A DNA stretch of 64,000 bases from an uncultured Streptococcus sp. (GTDB taxonomy: Bacteria; Bacillota; Bacilli; Lactobacillales; Streptococcaceae): positions 248,001-312,000 of the forward strand of contig CAKQDX010000001.1 of assembly GCA_934229725.1 (NCBI GenBank), given 5' to 3'. Below, piece by piece: positions 41,238 through 50,496 of this stretch (position 1 is the first letter of the stretch; each line of letters starts with the position of its first letter). A program made the translations under genes and the position numbers. Below the pieces are notes generated by a model. It made no database searches, was not told where the DNA came from, and saw only the letters and a list, made by a program, of their open reading frames with translations.

Positions 41238-43244
41238 TTATTTTTCAAGTGGTTTGCGGAGGAATCCAAAGAGGATACCTGATACCACAGCACCAACCAA
41301 GATGAAGAGAAGGTAAAGGAGGGCGTTTGAAGTGAGGGCAATAACGAAGATACCTCCGTGTGGTGCCATCAATTTGATCCCTGCCATACCTACGAGAGCA
41401 CCTGTAAGAGCTGAACCGACGATAAAGCTTGGAATAGCGCGTGCTGGGTCAGCCGCACCAAATGGGATCGCACCTTCAGTGATGAATGAGAGTCCCATAA
41501 CGATGTTTGTCAAACCAGAATCACGTTCTTCTTGTGAGAATTTATCTTTGAACAATACAGTTGCTACAAAGACTGCCAACGGAGGAACCATACCAGCTGC
41601 CATAACTGCTGCCATAACAACAGAACCACCTGAAGTTACAGTTTCAGCAAGAGTACCTGTAGCAAAAACATAAGCCGCTTTGTTAACTGGTCCACCCATA
41701 TCCACTGCCATCATACCACCAACAAGGAGACCAAGCAATACTGCTGAGCTACCTGACAAGCTTGACAAGAAGTTATTAAGACCAGTGTTGATTGCTGCCA
41801 TTGGGATATTAACTGCTAGCATGGCAAAGCCTGTGAGCGCCACTCCAAGGAGAGGCATCAATAAGATTGATTTCGCGCCTTCGAGTGCACGTGGAACCTT
41901 AATGTATTTTCTCAATAAAAGTACAATTCCACCAGCTAAGAAACCACCTACCAGTGCTCCAAGAAATCCTGATGACACTTGATGAGAAGAAATCTTATCA
42001 ACTGCTGCTTTAGCTGCATTCTCATCTAAACCTGCAACTTTTGCATAAACTACAATGTTTCCATAAGCAAGACCTGCTTTCGCAATAGCTCCAGCTGCAA
42101 ACCCAGCGATCAAACCTGGTTTCTCAGCAATTGAATAGGCAATATATCCTGCAAGGATAGGCAACATGAAACTGAAAGCAATATCACCAATTGATTTAAA
42201 GAGAGCTGGAAGTTCATTGTAACTACCCAAATGTGACAATTGATCTTTAGGAACACCCATGACTTGGTCGAGCAAGAAGGCAAGTGCAATCATGATACCA
42301 CCACCGATAACGAATGGAAGCATTTGTGATACCCCACTCATCAAGTGTTTATAGAAAGCACCACCCAGGCTCAATTTCTCACTTGAATCTTGAGCAGCTC
42401 CAGCATTTTCAGCATGGAAGACTTCAGCTTTACCATCCAAGATGTTTTGAATCAATTCTTGTGGTTGACGAATACCAGCAGCAACTGGTTTAGAAATCAA
42501 TTTTTTACCATCGAAACGTGCTGTTTCAACTGCCTTGTCCGCTGCTACGATAACACCGACAGCCTTACTGATTTCTTCAGCAGTCAATGGTGTTCCGACA
42601 CCTGAGGCACCGTTAGTTTCAACACGAACATTGACACCCATTTCTTCACCTGTTTTAATTAGTGATTCTTCAGCCATGTAGGTGTGAGCAATACCAGTTG
42701 TACAAGCTGTTACGGCTACAATAAGTGGTTTATCGCTTGAAGCTGCTTCTTTAACAGCTTGTGCTTTCTTAACTTCCTCAGCCTGTGCTTCTTCTTCACC
42801 CGTATTGAAAGCAGCAATCACTTCATCTGGAGAAGTTACCTTACGCAAACGATCTGCAAAACCATCTTGCATGAGGTATTTTGACAACTCAGCAAGGGCT
42901 GCCAAGTGAGTGTCGTTCGCTCCCTCTGGAGCAGCAATCATAAAGAAGAGGTCAGTCGGTTGACCATCAAGTGATTCGTAATCCACACCCTTATTCGATT
43001 TAGCAAAAAGTACTGTTGCTTCTTTGACTGCAGCATTTTTACTGTGTGGCATAGCGATTCCATCACCCAAACCAGTTGATGTTTGTGCTTCACGACCCAT
43101 AATACCTGCTTTGAAAACATCAAAGTCAGTCACAACACCATTGTCAACCAAGCTGTTAATCATTTCATCGATAGCAGCTTCTTTTGTAGTTGCTTGAAGG
43201 TCAAGCAACATTACTTTTTTGTTCAGTAAATCCTGAATTTTCAT
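41238..43244 (-). CDS. fruA: Fructose PTS EIIABC
   Basis: 668 residues that transport fructose and phosphorylate it to fructose-1-phosphate. IIA domain (1-150) with phosphorylated His67 in GIAMPHSKN; IIB (about 172-275) with Cys181 in VTACTTGIAHTYMAEE; IIC (about 300-665) with about ten membrane helices including SFMLPILAGYIAYSIA. The order A-B-C is typical of FruA of Gram-positive bacteria. It overlaps fruK by four bases (ATGA). A run of 15-20 variable, Lys/Ala-rich residues links IIA and IIB. Confidence 0.95.
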   Translation of the reverse strand: MKIQDLLNKKVMLLDLQATTKEAAIDEMINSLVDNGVVTDFDVFKAGIMGREAQTSTGLGDGIAMPHSKNAAVKEATVLFAKSNKGVDYESLDGQPTDLFFMIAAPEGANDTHLAALAELSKYLMQDGFADRLRKVTSPDEVIAAFNTGEEEAQAEEVKKAQAVKEAASSDKPLIVAVTACTTGIAHTYMAEESLIKTGEEMGVNVRVETNGASGVGTPLTAEEISKAVGVIVAADKAVETARFDGKKLISKPVAAGIRQPQELIQNILDGKAEVFHAENAGAAQDSSEKLSLGGAFYKHLMSGVSQMLPFVIGGGIMIALAFLLDQVMGVPKDQLSHLGSYNELPALFKSIGDIAFSFMLPILAGYIAYSIAEKPGLIAGFAAGAIAKAGLAYGNIVVYAKVAGLDENAAKAAVDKISSHQVSSGFLGALVGGFLAGGIVLLLRKYIKVPRALEGAKSILLMPLLGVALTGFAMLAVNIPMAAINTGLNNFLSSLSGSSAVLLGLLVGGMMAVDMGGPVNKAAYVFATGTLAETVTSGGSVVMAAVMAAGMVPPLAVFVATVLFKDKFSQEERDSGLTNIVMGLSFITEGAIPFGAADPARAIPSFIVGSALTGALVGMAGIKLMAPHGGIFVIALTSNALLYLLFILVGAVVSGILFGFLRKPLEK

Positions 43245-44152
43245 AGTTTTTCTACCTCTACTTTATTGTATGTTTCTTTAATAAATTCGATTGTCGCCAA
43301 GTCATCTGAGAAGGCTGTAGATGTACCACAAGCCACTCCCCATTTGAGCGCCTCAATTGGGTCTCCTGATTTGACAAACTCACCAGTGAAACCAGCAACC
43401 ATTGAATCACCGGCACCAACTGAGTTCTTTACCGTTCCCTTGATTGGTTTAGCAAAGTATGCAGCCTCTGGTGTGACAAGAAGCGCCCCATCACCAGCCA
43501 TTGAGATGATAACATTCTGCGCCCCCTTAGCCAGGATTTCACGTGCGTACTTTTCAACATCAGAAATACCATTAAGTTTGACATTGAAAATAGCTTCAAG
43601 CTCATGATTATTTGGTTTAACCAAGAGTGGTTGGTGAGCCAAGGAATCAAGAAGCGTTTGCCCCTCAAAGTCACAGACCACCTGAGCACCAGTTTCACGA
43701 ACCAATGGAATCAATTTGTTATAGACCTTATTTCCAAGATTGCTTGGTGCAGAACCAGCAAAGACAACCACATCATCTGCAGTGACACTTGAAAGGATTG
43801 ACTCCAATTCAGCCAACTGTTCTTCTGTGATAACTGGACCTGTCCCGTTAATTTCAGTTTCTTGGTCGGCCTTAATTTTAACGTTGATACGTGTATCTTG
43901 GTCGACAGCTACAAACTTAGTTTTAATACCTTCAGCATCCAAACCATCTGTTACAAAACGGCCCGTAAAACCACCGATGAAGCCCGTAGCGGTATTATCA
44001 ATACCTAAACGTTGTAGAATACGACTAACGTTAATACCCTTACCACCAGCGAATTTATCATCACTATCCATACGGTTAACTTCACCAATCTCTACCTTAT
44101 CGATACGAACAATGAAGTCAATGGATGGATTCAGCGTTACAGTATAAATCAT
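43241..44152 (-). CDS. fruK: 1-phosphofructokinase
   Basis: 303-residue PfkB-family kinase making fructose-1,6-bisphosphate from the FruA product. Signature 1 GGKGINVSRILQRLG at about 36-50 and signature 2 VGAGDSMVAGFTGE (about 247-260) with the catalytic Asp. It overlaps fruR by four bases and fruA by four bases, so the three are translationally coupled. Confidence 0.95.
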   Translation of the reverse strand: MIYTVTLNPSIDFIVRIDKVEIGEVNRMDSDDKFAGGKGINVSRILQRLGIDNTATGFIGGFTGRFVTDGLDAEGIKTKFVAVDQDTRINVKIKADQETEINGTGPVITEEQLAELESILSSVTADDVVVFAGSAPSNLGNKVYNKLIPLVRETGAQVVCDFEGQTLLDSLAHQPLLVKPNNHELEAIFNVKLNGISDVEKYAREILAKGAQNVIISMAGDGALLVTPEAAYFAKPIKGTVKNSVGAGDSMVAGFTGEFVKSGDPIEALKWGVACGTSTAFSDDLATIEFIKETYNKVEVEKL

Positions 44153-44895
44153 ACTTCAATAACCCTCGTTTTCTCTTTTAATTCTTTCAGTAGCTCTTCT
44201 TCCGAAGCATTTGTGATTATAGTGACCTTCTCAACCTCCGCTACCTTTGCATAGGTAACCTGACCAAGTTTCGAAGCATCAGCTAGAACATAAGCTTTTC
44301 GAGCATTAGCAATTACTGTCCGTTTAATGACTGCTTCCTCCATGTCAGGTGTGGTGAAATAATTGGCATCAACACCATTAGCACCAATAAAGGCACAGTC
44401 AAAATTCAGTTGTCTGATTTGCTCCTGAGCAGTGCTCCCTATGGAAGCATCTGTAGAGTGCTTAACCTTCCCACCAATAATTCTGGTTCTAATACCAAAA
44501 TCTACCAGCTTAACTGCATGATGGATAGAATTGGTCACAACCGTTACCTGACGATTGAGCAAATGAGGAATCAACAGTTCATTCGTTGTACTAGCCTCAA
44601 GGAAGATGACATCACCTTCCTTGATCAAATCAGCAGCATAGCTAGCTAATTGTGACTTTTCTTGAACATTTCTGATGGCTTTCTGACTGTTGGCAATTTC
44701 TTCCTTCAGACCTCGTAGGCTTTCAGCGCCACCATGAACACGTTTCAGTTGACCATCTGCCGCTAACTCATCCAAATCACGACGAATCGTTGACTCAGAA
44801 GTATCACTTAATAAAACAGTCAAATTTTCTAAAGTGACAAAACCATCTTGTTTCAATTGAGACAAGATAATCTGCTTACGCTCAGACTTTATCAT
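44149..44895 (-). CDS. fruR: DeoR family repressor FruR
   Basis: 248 residues. N-terminal helix-turn-helix (about 6-60, VTLENLTVLLSDTSESTIRR then DLDEL) and a C-terminal sugar-phosphate-binding domain (GDVIFLEASTT, IFIGANGVD-type CAFIGANGVDANYFTT). First gene of the fruRKA operon and presumably its repressor, released by fructose-1-phosphate. A cre-like element lies between promoter and ATG. ATG follows AGAAGGAGAGATT. Confidence 0.93.
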   Translation of the reverse strand: MIKSERKQIILSQLKQDGFVTLENLTVLLSDTSESTIRRDLDELAADGQLKRVHGGAESLRGLKEEIANSQKAIRNVQEKSQLASYAADLIKEGDVIFLEASTTNELLIPHLLNRQVTVVTNSIHHAVKLVDFGIRTRIIGGKVKHSTDASIGSTAQEQIRQLNFDCAFIGANGVDANYFTTPDMEEAVIKRTVIANARKAYVLADASKLGQVTYAKVAEVEKVTIITNASEEELLKELKEKTRVIEV

Positions 44896-44907
44896 AATCT
44901 CTCCTTC

Positions 44908-44921
44908 TGCAATCGTTTACA
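44908..44921 (-). promoter_or_regulatory. cre-like CcpA site in the fruR leader
   Basis: Minus-strand TGTAAACGATTGCA matches TGWAARCGYTWNCW at all but one position. It lies downstream of the -10, a roadblock position, which suggests glucose repression of the fructose operon. Confidence 0.7.
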
Positions 44922-44927
44922 TGTTCT

Positions 44928-44955
44928 ATTATACAAAATTTTTAATACTTGTCAA
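44928..44955 (-). promoter_or_regulatory. fruRKA promoter
   Basis: Minus-strand TTGACA (44950-44955), 16-base spacer and TATAAT (44928-44933). Confidence 0.88.
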
Positions 44956-45077
44956 CAAAAACGGTCATAAAAGTTCAAAATATTCCATATCCAATCACTA
45001 TTCTATCAAAATGACGCATTCTACTAAGAATCGTCACACATTTCAACTAGGTAGACATCGCTTAACCTGACAAAACA

Positions 45078-45101
45078 AAAAAAGCCTTTCGGCTTTCTTA
45101 T
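45078..45101 (-). terminator. rny terminator
   Basis: Minus-strand AAAGCC, loop GAAA, GGCTTT and seven T. Confidence 0.9.
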
Positions 45102-45102
45102 C

Positions 45103-46710
45103 CTATTTGGCATAGTCAATCGCACGGAATTCACGAATGACAGTAACCTTGATATTTCCTGGGTAATCCAAGTTCTTCTCAATTTGTTCACGTACCTTGT
45201 GAGACAAGATAGTGACCTCATCATCTGAAATTTTATTTGGATGAACCATAATACGAATTTCACGACCTGCTTGAAGGGCAAAGCTAGTTTGAACACCATC
45301 AAAGCTTGATGCAATTTCTTCCAAATCACGAAGACGTTTGACATAATTCTCAACAGACTCATTACGAGCACCTGGACGAGCAGAACTCAATGCGTCCGCA
45401 GCAGCTACTAGGACCGCAATAACACTTTCTGGTTCCACATCTCCATGGTGACTGGCAATAGCGTTAACAACTACTGGATGTTCTTTATATTTACGGGCGA
45501 ACTCAGCACCAATTTCTACGTGGCTACCTTCAACTTCTTTGTCAATAGCTTTCCCCATATCATGGAGGAAACCGGCACGACGAGCAAGGGCAACATTTTC
45601 ACCCAATTCGCCCGCCATAATCCCGGCCAATTTACCAACTTCAACCGAGTGACGAAGAACATTTTGGCCGTATGATGTACGGAACTGCAAACGTCCCATA
45701 ATCTTGATCAAGTCAGGATGAAGATTCATGGCACCAATTTCATAAGCCGCCTCTTCACCATATTCACGAATACGATTGTCCATTTCCTGACGATTCTTCT
45801 CAACCAATTCCTCAATACGAGCTGGATGAATACGACCGTCTTTAATCAAAGCTTCAAGAGTCATGCGGGCAATCTCACGACGGACTGGATCAAAACCAGA
45901 AAGTACAACTACTTCTGGCGTATCATCAATAATGACGTCAATACCAGTCAGGCTCTCAAGGGTACGAATATTACGACCCTCACGTCCAATAATACGACCT
46001 TTCATATTGTCATCTGGGAGATGAACAGTCGTTACTGTTTGCTCAGTAACATAATCTCCAGACAAACGTTGCATGGCTTGCGCCAACAGATTCTTGGCCT
46101 TTTTATCAACAGTATCTTTGACCTGTGCTTCTGCATCTTTAATACGTGTTGCAATCTCATGAGTTAAGTTATTCTCAGTCTCTGTTAAGATTACCTCACG
46201 CGCCTCTGCAATGGTCATTTGACCAACACGTTCAAGTTCTGCCTGCTTCTCAGCCTCCAACTGAGTCACATTCTCTTCACGCTCATTCAGATGTTTAGAT
46301 TTGTCAGCAAGACTATGCTCTTTCTTCTCGAGGGCAAGTTCTTTATTTGATAGATTTTCATCCTTACGATCAAGGCTAGTGGCACGTTCTGTTAAACGAT
46401 TTTCCATTTGCTTAAGCTCTTGACGCTCAGATTTAAATTCTTTTTCAATATCTTCTCGATATTTTCTAGCTTCCTCTTTTGCTTCTAGCAAGAACTCTTT
46501 GCGCTGAGCCTTGCTATCACGTTCGGCAGTAACACGCAGATGATCTGCATCGTGTTCAGCCTGACTACGAAGGTTGACAGCATCTTGCTCTGCTTTTAGC
46601 AAAGTAGTTTCTGCCTGTTCCTTAGCCTTGCTAAGTTTGATAGAAATTGCTAAATATCCAACGACTAAACCAATGAGTGCAAAGACAACTAAAATTATCA
46701 TGTTTAACAT
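45103..46710 (-). CDS. rny: Ribonuclease Y
   Basis: 535 residues of a membrane-anchored endoribonuclease that starts mRNA decay. A single N-terminal helix (about 1-24), a long Glu/Lys/Arg coiled coil (about 25-200), a KH domain (IIGREGRNIRTLESLTG), and the HD domain with FLHDMGKAID and ASHHGDVEP metal-binding residues; the end HPNKISDDEVTIL is typical. The first ATG follows GAGGTAAAGAC. Monocistronic. Confidence 0.96.
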   Translation of the reverse strand: MLNMIILVVFALIGLVVGYLAISIKLSKAKEQAETTLLKAEQDAVNLRSQAEHDADHLRVTAERDSKAQRKEFLLEAKEEARKYREDIEKEFKSERQELKQMENRLTERATSLDRKDENLSNKELALEKKEHSLADKSKHLNEREENVTQLEAEKQAELERVGQMTIAEAREVILTETENNLTHEIATRIKDAEAQVKDTVDKKAKNLLAQAMQRLSGDYVTEQTVTTVHLPDDNMKGRIIGREGRNIRTLESLTGIDVIIDDTPEVVVLSGFDPVRREIARMTLEALIKDGRIHPARIEELVEKNRQEMDNRIREYGEEAAYEIGAMNLHPDLIKIMGRLQFRTSYGQNVLRHSVEVGKLAGIMAGELGENVALARRAGFLHDMGKAIDKEVEGSHVEIGAEFARKYKEHPVVVNAIASHHGDVEPESVIAVLVAAADALSSARPGARNESVENYVKRLRDLEEIASSFDGVQTSFALQAGREIRIMVHPNKISDDEVTILSHKVREQIEKNLDYPGNIKVTVIREFRAIDYAK

Positions 46711-46853
46711 GTCTTTACCTCAACTTTTCTAAGGTTCCCCTAAAGAAAACCGTCTTCTAGTGTACCATATTTACAGCTAATTCTCAAATAAATACTAGAA
46801 CTTTAAACTGATTTTGTGGTATGATAGCTCTATTAGAATAGGGAGGTATTACC

Positions 46854-47336
46854 ATGCCAAAAGACGTAACTGTTGAAAGTTTCGAACTTGATCACACGAT
46901 TGTAAAGGCACCTTACGTTCGTCTTATTTCAGAAGAAGTCGGACCTAAGGGAGATATTATCACAAACTTTGATATCCGTTTAATTCAACCAAACGAAAAC
47001 AGTATTGATACCGGCGGTCTTCACACTATCGAACACCTACTTGCTAAACTGATTCGTCAACGTATTGATGGACTCATTGATTGTTCACCATTTGGTTGTC
47101 GTACTGGTTTTCACATGATTATGTGGGGCAAACAAGACCCTACAGAAATTGCTAAAGTTATCAAGTCTAGTCTTGAAGCTATTGCAAATGATGTCACTTG
47201 GGAAGATGTTCCAGGAACTACCATTGAATCTTGTGGAAACTACAAGGATCACAGCCTTCATTCAGCTAAAGAATGGGCTAAACTTATCCTTGAGCAAGGA
47301 ATCTCAGACCAAGCCTTTGAACGTCATATCGTTTAA
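46854..47336 (+). CDS. luxS: S-ribosylhomocysteinase LuxS
   Basis: 160 residues. Iron-binding HTIEH (His57, His61) and the later Cys in ESCGNYKDH; the catalytic Cys in CSPFGCRTGFH. It converts S-ribosylhomocysteine to homocysteine and DPD, the AI-2 precursor, in the activated methyl cycle. It stands alone on the plus strand between rny and accA. ATG follows AGGGAGGTATTACC; an extended -10 TGGTATGAT lies about 30 bases upstream. Confidence 0.97.
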   Translation: MPKDVTVESFELDHTIVKAPYVRLISEEVGPKGDIITNFDIRLIQPNENSIDTGGLHTIEHLLAKLIRQRIDGLIDCSPFGCRTGFHMIMWGKQDPTEIAKVIKSSLEAIANDVTWEDVPGTTIESCGNYKDHSLHSAKEWAKLILEQGISDQAFERHIV

Positions 47337-47370
47337 AAAAACATTGGGACAGATATCCCAATGTTTTTTT
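47335..47370. terminator. Bidirectional terminator luxS / accA
   Basis: AAAAAAACATTGGGA, loop AGATA-type, TCCCAATGTTTTTTT: a strong stem serving luxS (plus) and the fab/acc operon (minus). The T-run overlaps the accA stop. Confidence 0.92.
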
Positions 47371-48139
47371 AATATTTTCTAAAACGTTGATAACGTGCCT
47401 CAATCAAGTCCTCAGTTGACAATTGACTCAATTCTTTCAACTCATCGACAATTGCTGTCTTGACTGCTTCAAGAATTTCACTAGTGAAGTAACCACGTTC
47501 TGGGATAATTTTATCAATAATTCCCATATTAAGCAGCTCGCTTGAAGTAATCTTCATTAATTCTGCTGCTTCTTCTGCACGTGAACCATCTTTCCAGAGA
47601 ATTGTCGCAAACCCTTCTGGACTCAAAATAGAGTAAATGGTATTCTCAAGCATCCAAACCTTATCAGCCACTGCCAAAGCAAGAGCTCCTCCGGAACCAC
47701 CTTCACCAATAATAATGGCAATGATTGGAACTTTAAGGTCACTCATCTCCATAAGGTTACGAGCAATTGCCTCACCTTGTCCACGCTCCTCTGCACCAAC
47801 ACCAGGATATGCACCTGCCGTATTGATAAAGGTAACAACTGGACGACCAAACTTTTCAGCCTGCTTCATAAGACGAAGAGCCTTACGATAGCCCTCTGGA
47901 TGGGGCTGACCAAAGTTACGGCTTAGATTATCTTGTAGGTTCTTACCTTTTTGAATACCCACTACAGTTACGGCTTGGCCATTTAAGCGGCCAATACCAC
48001 CGATAACGGCACCATCATCACGGAAGTTACGATCACCATGCAGTTCGATAAAATCATCAAAAATCCCTTGGGCAAAGTCCAAAGCAGTCAAACGGCCTTG
48101 ATCACGCGCTTCTTTTAAAATACGTGTTACGTCGCTCAT
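47369..48139 (-). CDS. accA: Acetyl-CoA carboxylase carboxyltransferase alpha
   Basis: 256 residues of the carboxyltransferase subunit that, with AccD, moves CO2 from biotin to acetyl-CoA. Visible are FIELHGDRNFRDDGAVIGGIG, FINTAGAYPGVGAEERGQGEA (split here at twenty residues) and GEGGSGGALALAVAD. Last gene of the fatty-acid cluster. It overlaps accD by four bases (ATGA), as expected for an equimolar heteromer. Confidence 0.97.
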   Translation of the reverse strand: MSDVTRILKEARDQGRLTALDFAQGIFDDFIELHGDRNFRDDGAVIGGIGRLNGQAVTVVGIQKGKNLQDNLSRNFGQPHPEGYRKALRLMKQAEKFGRPVVTFINTAGAYPGVGAEERGQGEAIARNLMEMSDLKVPIIAIIIGEGGSGGALALAVADKVWMLENTIYSILSPEGFATILWKDGSRAEEAAELMKITSSELLNMGIIDKIIPERGYFTSEILEAVKTAIVDELKELSQLSTEDLIEARYQRFRKY

Positions 48140-49002
48140 TGAACACCTCCATGGAATGATAAGAGTGTGGCAATCGTATCAGCCAACTCTGTACGTTTGA
48201 CAATAGCATCAACAAATCCATGTTCTTTAAGGAACTCAGACTTTTGAAAACCATCTGGCAAAGTCTCACGTACAGTATTTTCAATCACTCGACGACCCGC
48301 AAAACCAATTAGGGTTTGGGGCTCAGCCAAGATAATATCACCTTCCATAGCAAAACTTGCTGTAACCCCACCAGTTGTCGGATCTGTCAACACAGTTAAG
48401 TAAAGAAGACCTGCATTCGAATGACGTTTTACCGCTGCTGAAATCTTAGCCATTTGCATTAAGCTCATGATCCCTTCTTGCATACGGGCACCACCAGATG
48501 CTGTAAAGATAACAACTGGCAATTTTTCTTCAGTGGCATGCTCAAAAAGTCTTGTGATTTTTTCACCAACTACAGTTCCCATTGATGCCATGATAAAGTG
48601 AGAATCCATGATTGCCAAGGCAGTCTTTTGACCCTTGATGGTCGCAACACCAGTCACAACGGCTTCATCAAGTCCTGTTTTTTCCTTGGTTGCTGCCAAT
48701 TTCTCCATATAGCCTGGGAAATTCAATGGATTTTCAGTTTTAATGCCTGTAAACAGTTCTTGGAAAGAACCTTCATCAACTGTTAAATCAAGACGTTCCT
48801 TGGCTGAGATACGGAAGGTATAAGAACAATTTGGACAAATCTTAGCTTGTCCCAAGTCCTTTTGATAAATAGCCTGTTTACAGCCAGGACATTTGGCAAA
48901 AAGCTCATCTGGAACCTCTGGCACTTGGTGATCAACCCCATTACGTACAGAACGGTTAGGATTGATCCGAATATACTTTTCTTTTCGATCAAATAATCCC
49001 AT
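48136..49002 (-). CDS. accD: Acetyl-CoA carboxylase carboxyltransferase beta
   Basis: 288 residues with the N-terminal zinc ribbon (CPGC ... CPNC, at about residues 38-60) and the crotonase-like core GGARMQEGIMSLMQMAK, ISVLTDPTTGGVTASF-type LTVLTDPTTGGVTASFAM and GFAGRRVIENT. Five bases after accC, overlapping accA. Confidence 0.97.
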   Translation of the reverse strand: MGLFDRKEKYIRINPNRSVRNGVDHQVPEVPDELFAKCPGCKQAIYQKDLGQAKICPNCSYTFRISAKERLDLTVDEGSFQELFTGIKTENPLNFPGYMEKLAATKEKTGLDEAVVTGVATIKGQKTALAIMDSHFIMASMGTVVGEKITRLFEHATEEKLPVVIFTASGGARMQEGIMSLMQMAKISAAVKRHSNAGLLYLTVLTDPTTGGVTASFAMEGDIILAEPQTLIGFAGRRVIENTVRETLPDGFQKSEFLKEHGFVDAIVKRTELADTIATLLSFHGGVQ

Positions 49003-49007
49003 AAGTC

Positions 49008-50378
49008 CTATTCCTCACGATTCTGATAAGCTGGCAAAAAAGTCTCCATCAAGAAGGAAGTATCATAATCCCCAGCGATAACGCTACGGTCTGAAATCAA
49101 ATCCAACTGGAAGTCAGCATTAGTCATTACACCATCAATTTCAAGTTCGTAAAGAGCACGTTGCATCTTCATGAGTGCTTCAAAACGGTTTGCTCCATGA
49201 ACAATAATCTTGGCAATCATTGAATCATAGTAAGGTGGGATAGTATAGCCAGGATAAACGGCACTATCAACACGAAGTCCAACACCACCACTTGGTAAGT
49301 AAAGATTACTAATTTTACCTGGGCTTGGTGCAAAATTAAACTTAGGATTTTCTGCATTGATACGGCACTCAATGGCGTGTCCCTTGATTTTAATATCATC
49401 TTGGGTTACAGATAACTTTTCACCCGCAGCTACACAAATTTGTTCTTTGACGATATCCACACCACTCACAAATTCTGTGACCGGGTGCTCAACTTGAACA
49501 CGGGTATTCATTTCCATGAAGTAGAACTGACCTGTTTTTTCATCAAGAAGGAACTCAATTGTACCCGCATTTTCGTAATTAACAGCCTTAGCAGCACGGA
49601 CAGCCGCAGACCCAATCTCATGACGAAGGGTTTTACCAATGGCAACTGAAGGTGATTCTTCCAATACTTTTTGGTTATTACGTTGAAGAGAACAGTCACG
49701 CTCACCTAGGTGGACAATGTTACCATAGCTATCTCCCATAATTTGAACCTCAATGTGACGGGCTGGGTAGATAACTTTTTCGATATACATTGCCCCATTA
49801 CCAAAGGCAGCCTTAGCCTCTTGGGACGCCGATTCAAAAGCAGGAGCCAACTCTTCCTCAGTGCTGACTTTACGAATTCCCTTACCGCCACCACCAGCAG
49901 AAGCCTTAAGCATTACTGGGTAACCAAGGCGGTTGGCAACTTCTAAAGCTTCTTCAGCAGTAAAGACTTCACCATCTGAACCAGGAATAACGGGAACATT
50001 AGCCTTTATCATCTCTGCACGCGCATTGATTTTATCACCCATCTTGTCCATCACTTCACCTGAAGGTCCGATGAACTTGATGTTCATTTCTTCACAGAGA
50101 GTAGAAAATTTAGAGTTTTCACTCAAAAATCCAAACCCTGGGTGAATAGCTTGTGCACCTGTTACAATAGCTGCAGACAAGACACGATTCATATTTAAGT
50201 AAGATTCTGTTGATCTCGCTGGTCCAATACAAATAGCTTCATCTGCCAAAATCGTATGAAGAGAATCCTTATCAGCTTCTGAATAGACAGCAACCGTCTG
50301 TATTCCCAATTCACGTGCCGCACGGATAATACGAACGGCAATTTCACCACGATTAGCAATCAATAATTTTTTAAACAT
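49008..50378 (-). CDS. accC: Biotin carboxylase
   Basis: 456 residues from MFKKLLIANRGEIAVRI, the family start. ATP-grasp domain with GGGGKGIRKV (about 160-170) and EMNTRVQVEHPVTE catalytic segment. It carboxylates biotin on AccB. An in-frame GTG at 50393 would add five residues; neither start has a Shine-Dalgarno in the normal window. The only good one (AAAGGA, 50423-50428) is followed by an eight-base spacer and a 21-base hairpin ending directly at the GTG. A terminator-like hairpin (50455-50487) lies between fabZ and this gene. See the finding on the accC leader. Confidence 0.95.
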   Translation of the reverse strand: MFKKLLIANRGEIAVRIIRAARELGIQTVAVYSEADKDSLHTILADEAICIGPARSTESYLNMNRVLSAAIVTGAQAIHPGFGFLSENSKFSTLCEEMNIKFIGPSGEVMDKMGDKINARAEMIKANVPVIPGSDGEVFTAEEALEVANRLGYPVMLKASAGGGGKGIRKVSTEEELAPAFESASQEAKAAFGNGAMYIEKVIYPARHIEVQIMGDSYGNIVHLGERDCSLQRNNQKVLEESPSVAIGKTLRHEIGSAAVRAAKAVNYENAGTIEFLLDEKTGQFYFMEMNTRVQVEHPVTEFVSGVDIVKEQICVAAGEKLSVTQDDIKIKGHAIECRINAENPKFNFAPSPGKISNLYLPSGGVGLRVDSAVYPGYTIPPYYDSMIAKIIVHGANRFEALMKMQRALYELEIDGVMTNADFQLDLISDRSVIAGDYDTSFLMETFLPAYQNREE

Positions 50379-50393
50379 AAAACAAGATAACAC

Positions 50394-50414
50394 CAGACAT
50401 CTTTTGGAAGTCTG
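50394..50414 (-). promoter_or_regulatory. Hairpin between the accC Shine-Dalgarno and start
   Basis: Minus-strand CAGAC, T-T mismatch, TC, loop CAAAA, GA, GTCTG. Upstream is AAATAAAC and AAAGGA; downstream the GTG at 50391-50393. Confidence 0.45.
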
Positions 50415-50452
50415 TGTTTATTTCCTTTCTATGTGATAGGCCAATATCTAAA

Positions 50453-50487
50453 GAAAAATCCTTTCCGACTGTCGCCAGAAGGATTTT
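50453..50487 (-). terminator. Internal terminator/attenuator between fabZ and accC
   Basis: Minus-strand AAAATCCTT, 15-base loop containing a CTGGCGAC/GTCGG stem, AAGGATTTT then TTTCTTT. It would reduce accCDA expression relative to the fab genes unless read through. Confidence 0.7.
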
Positions 50488-50496
50488 CACCAAACA

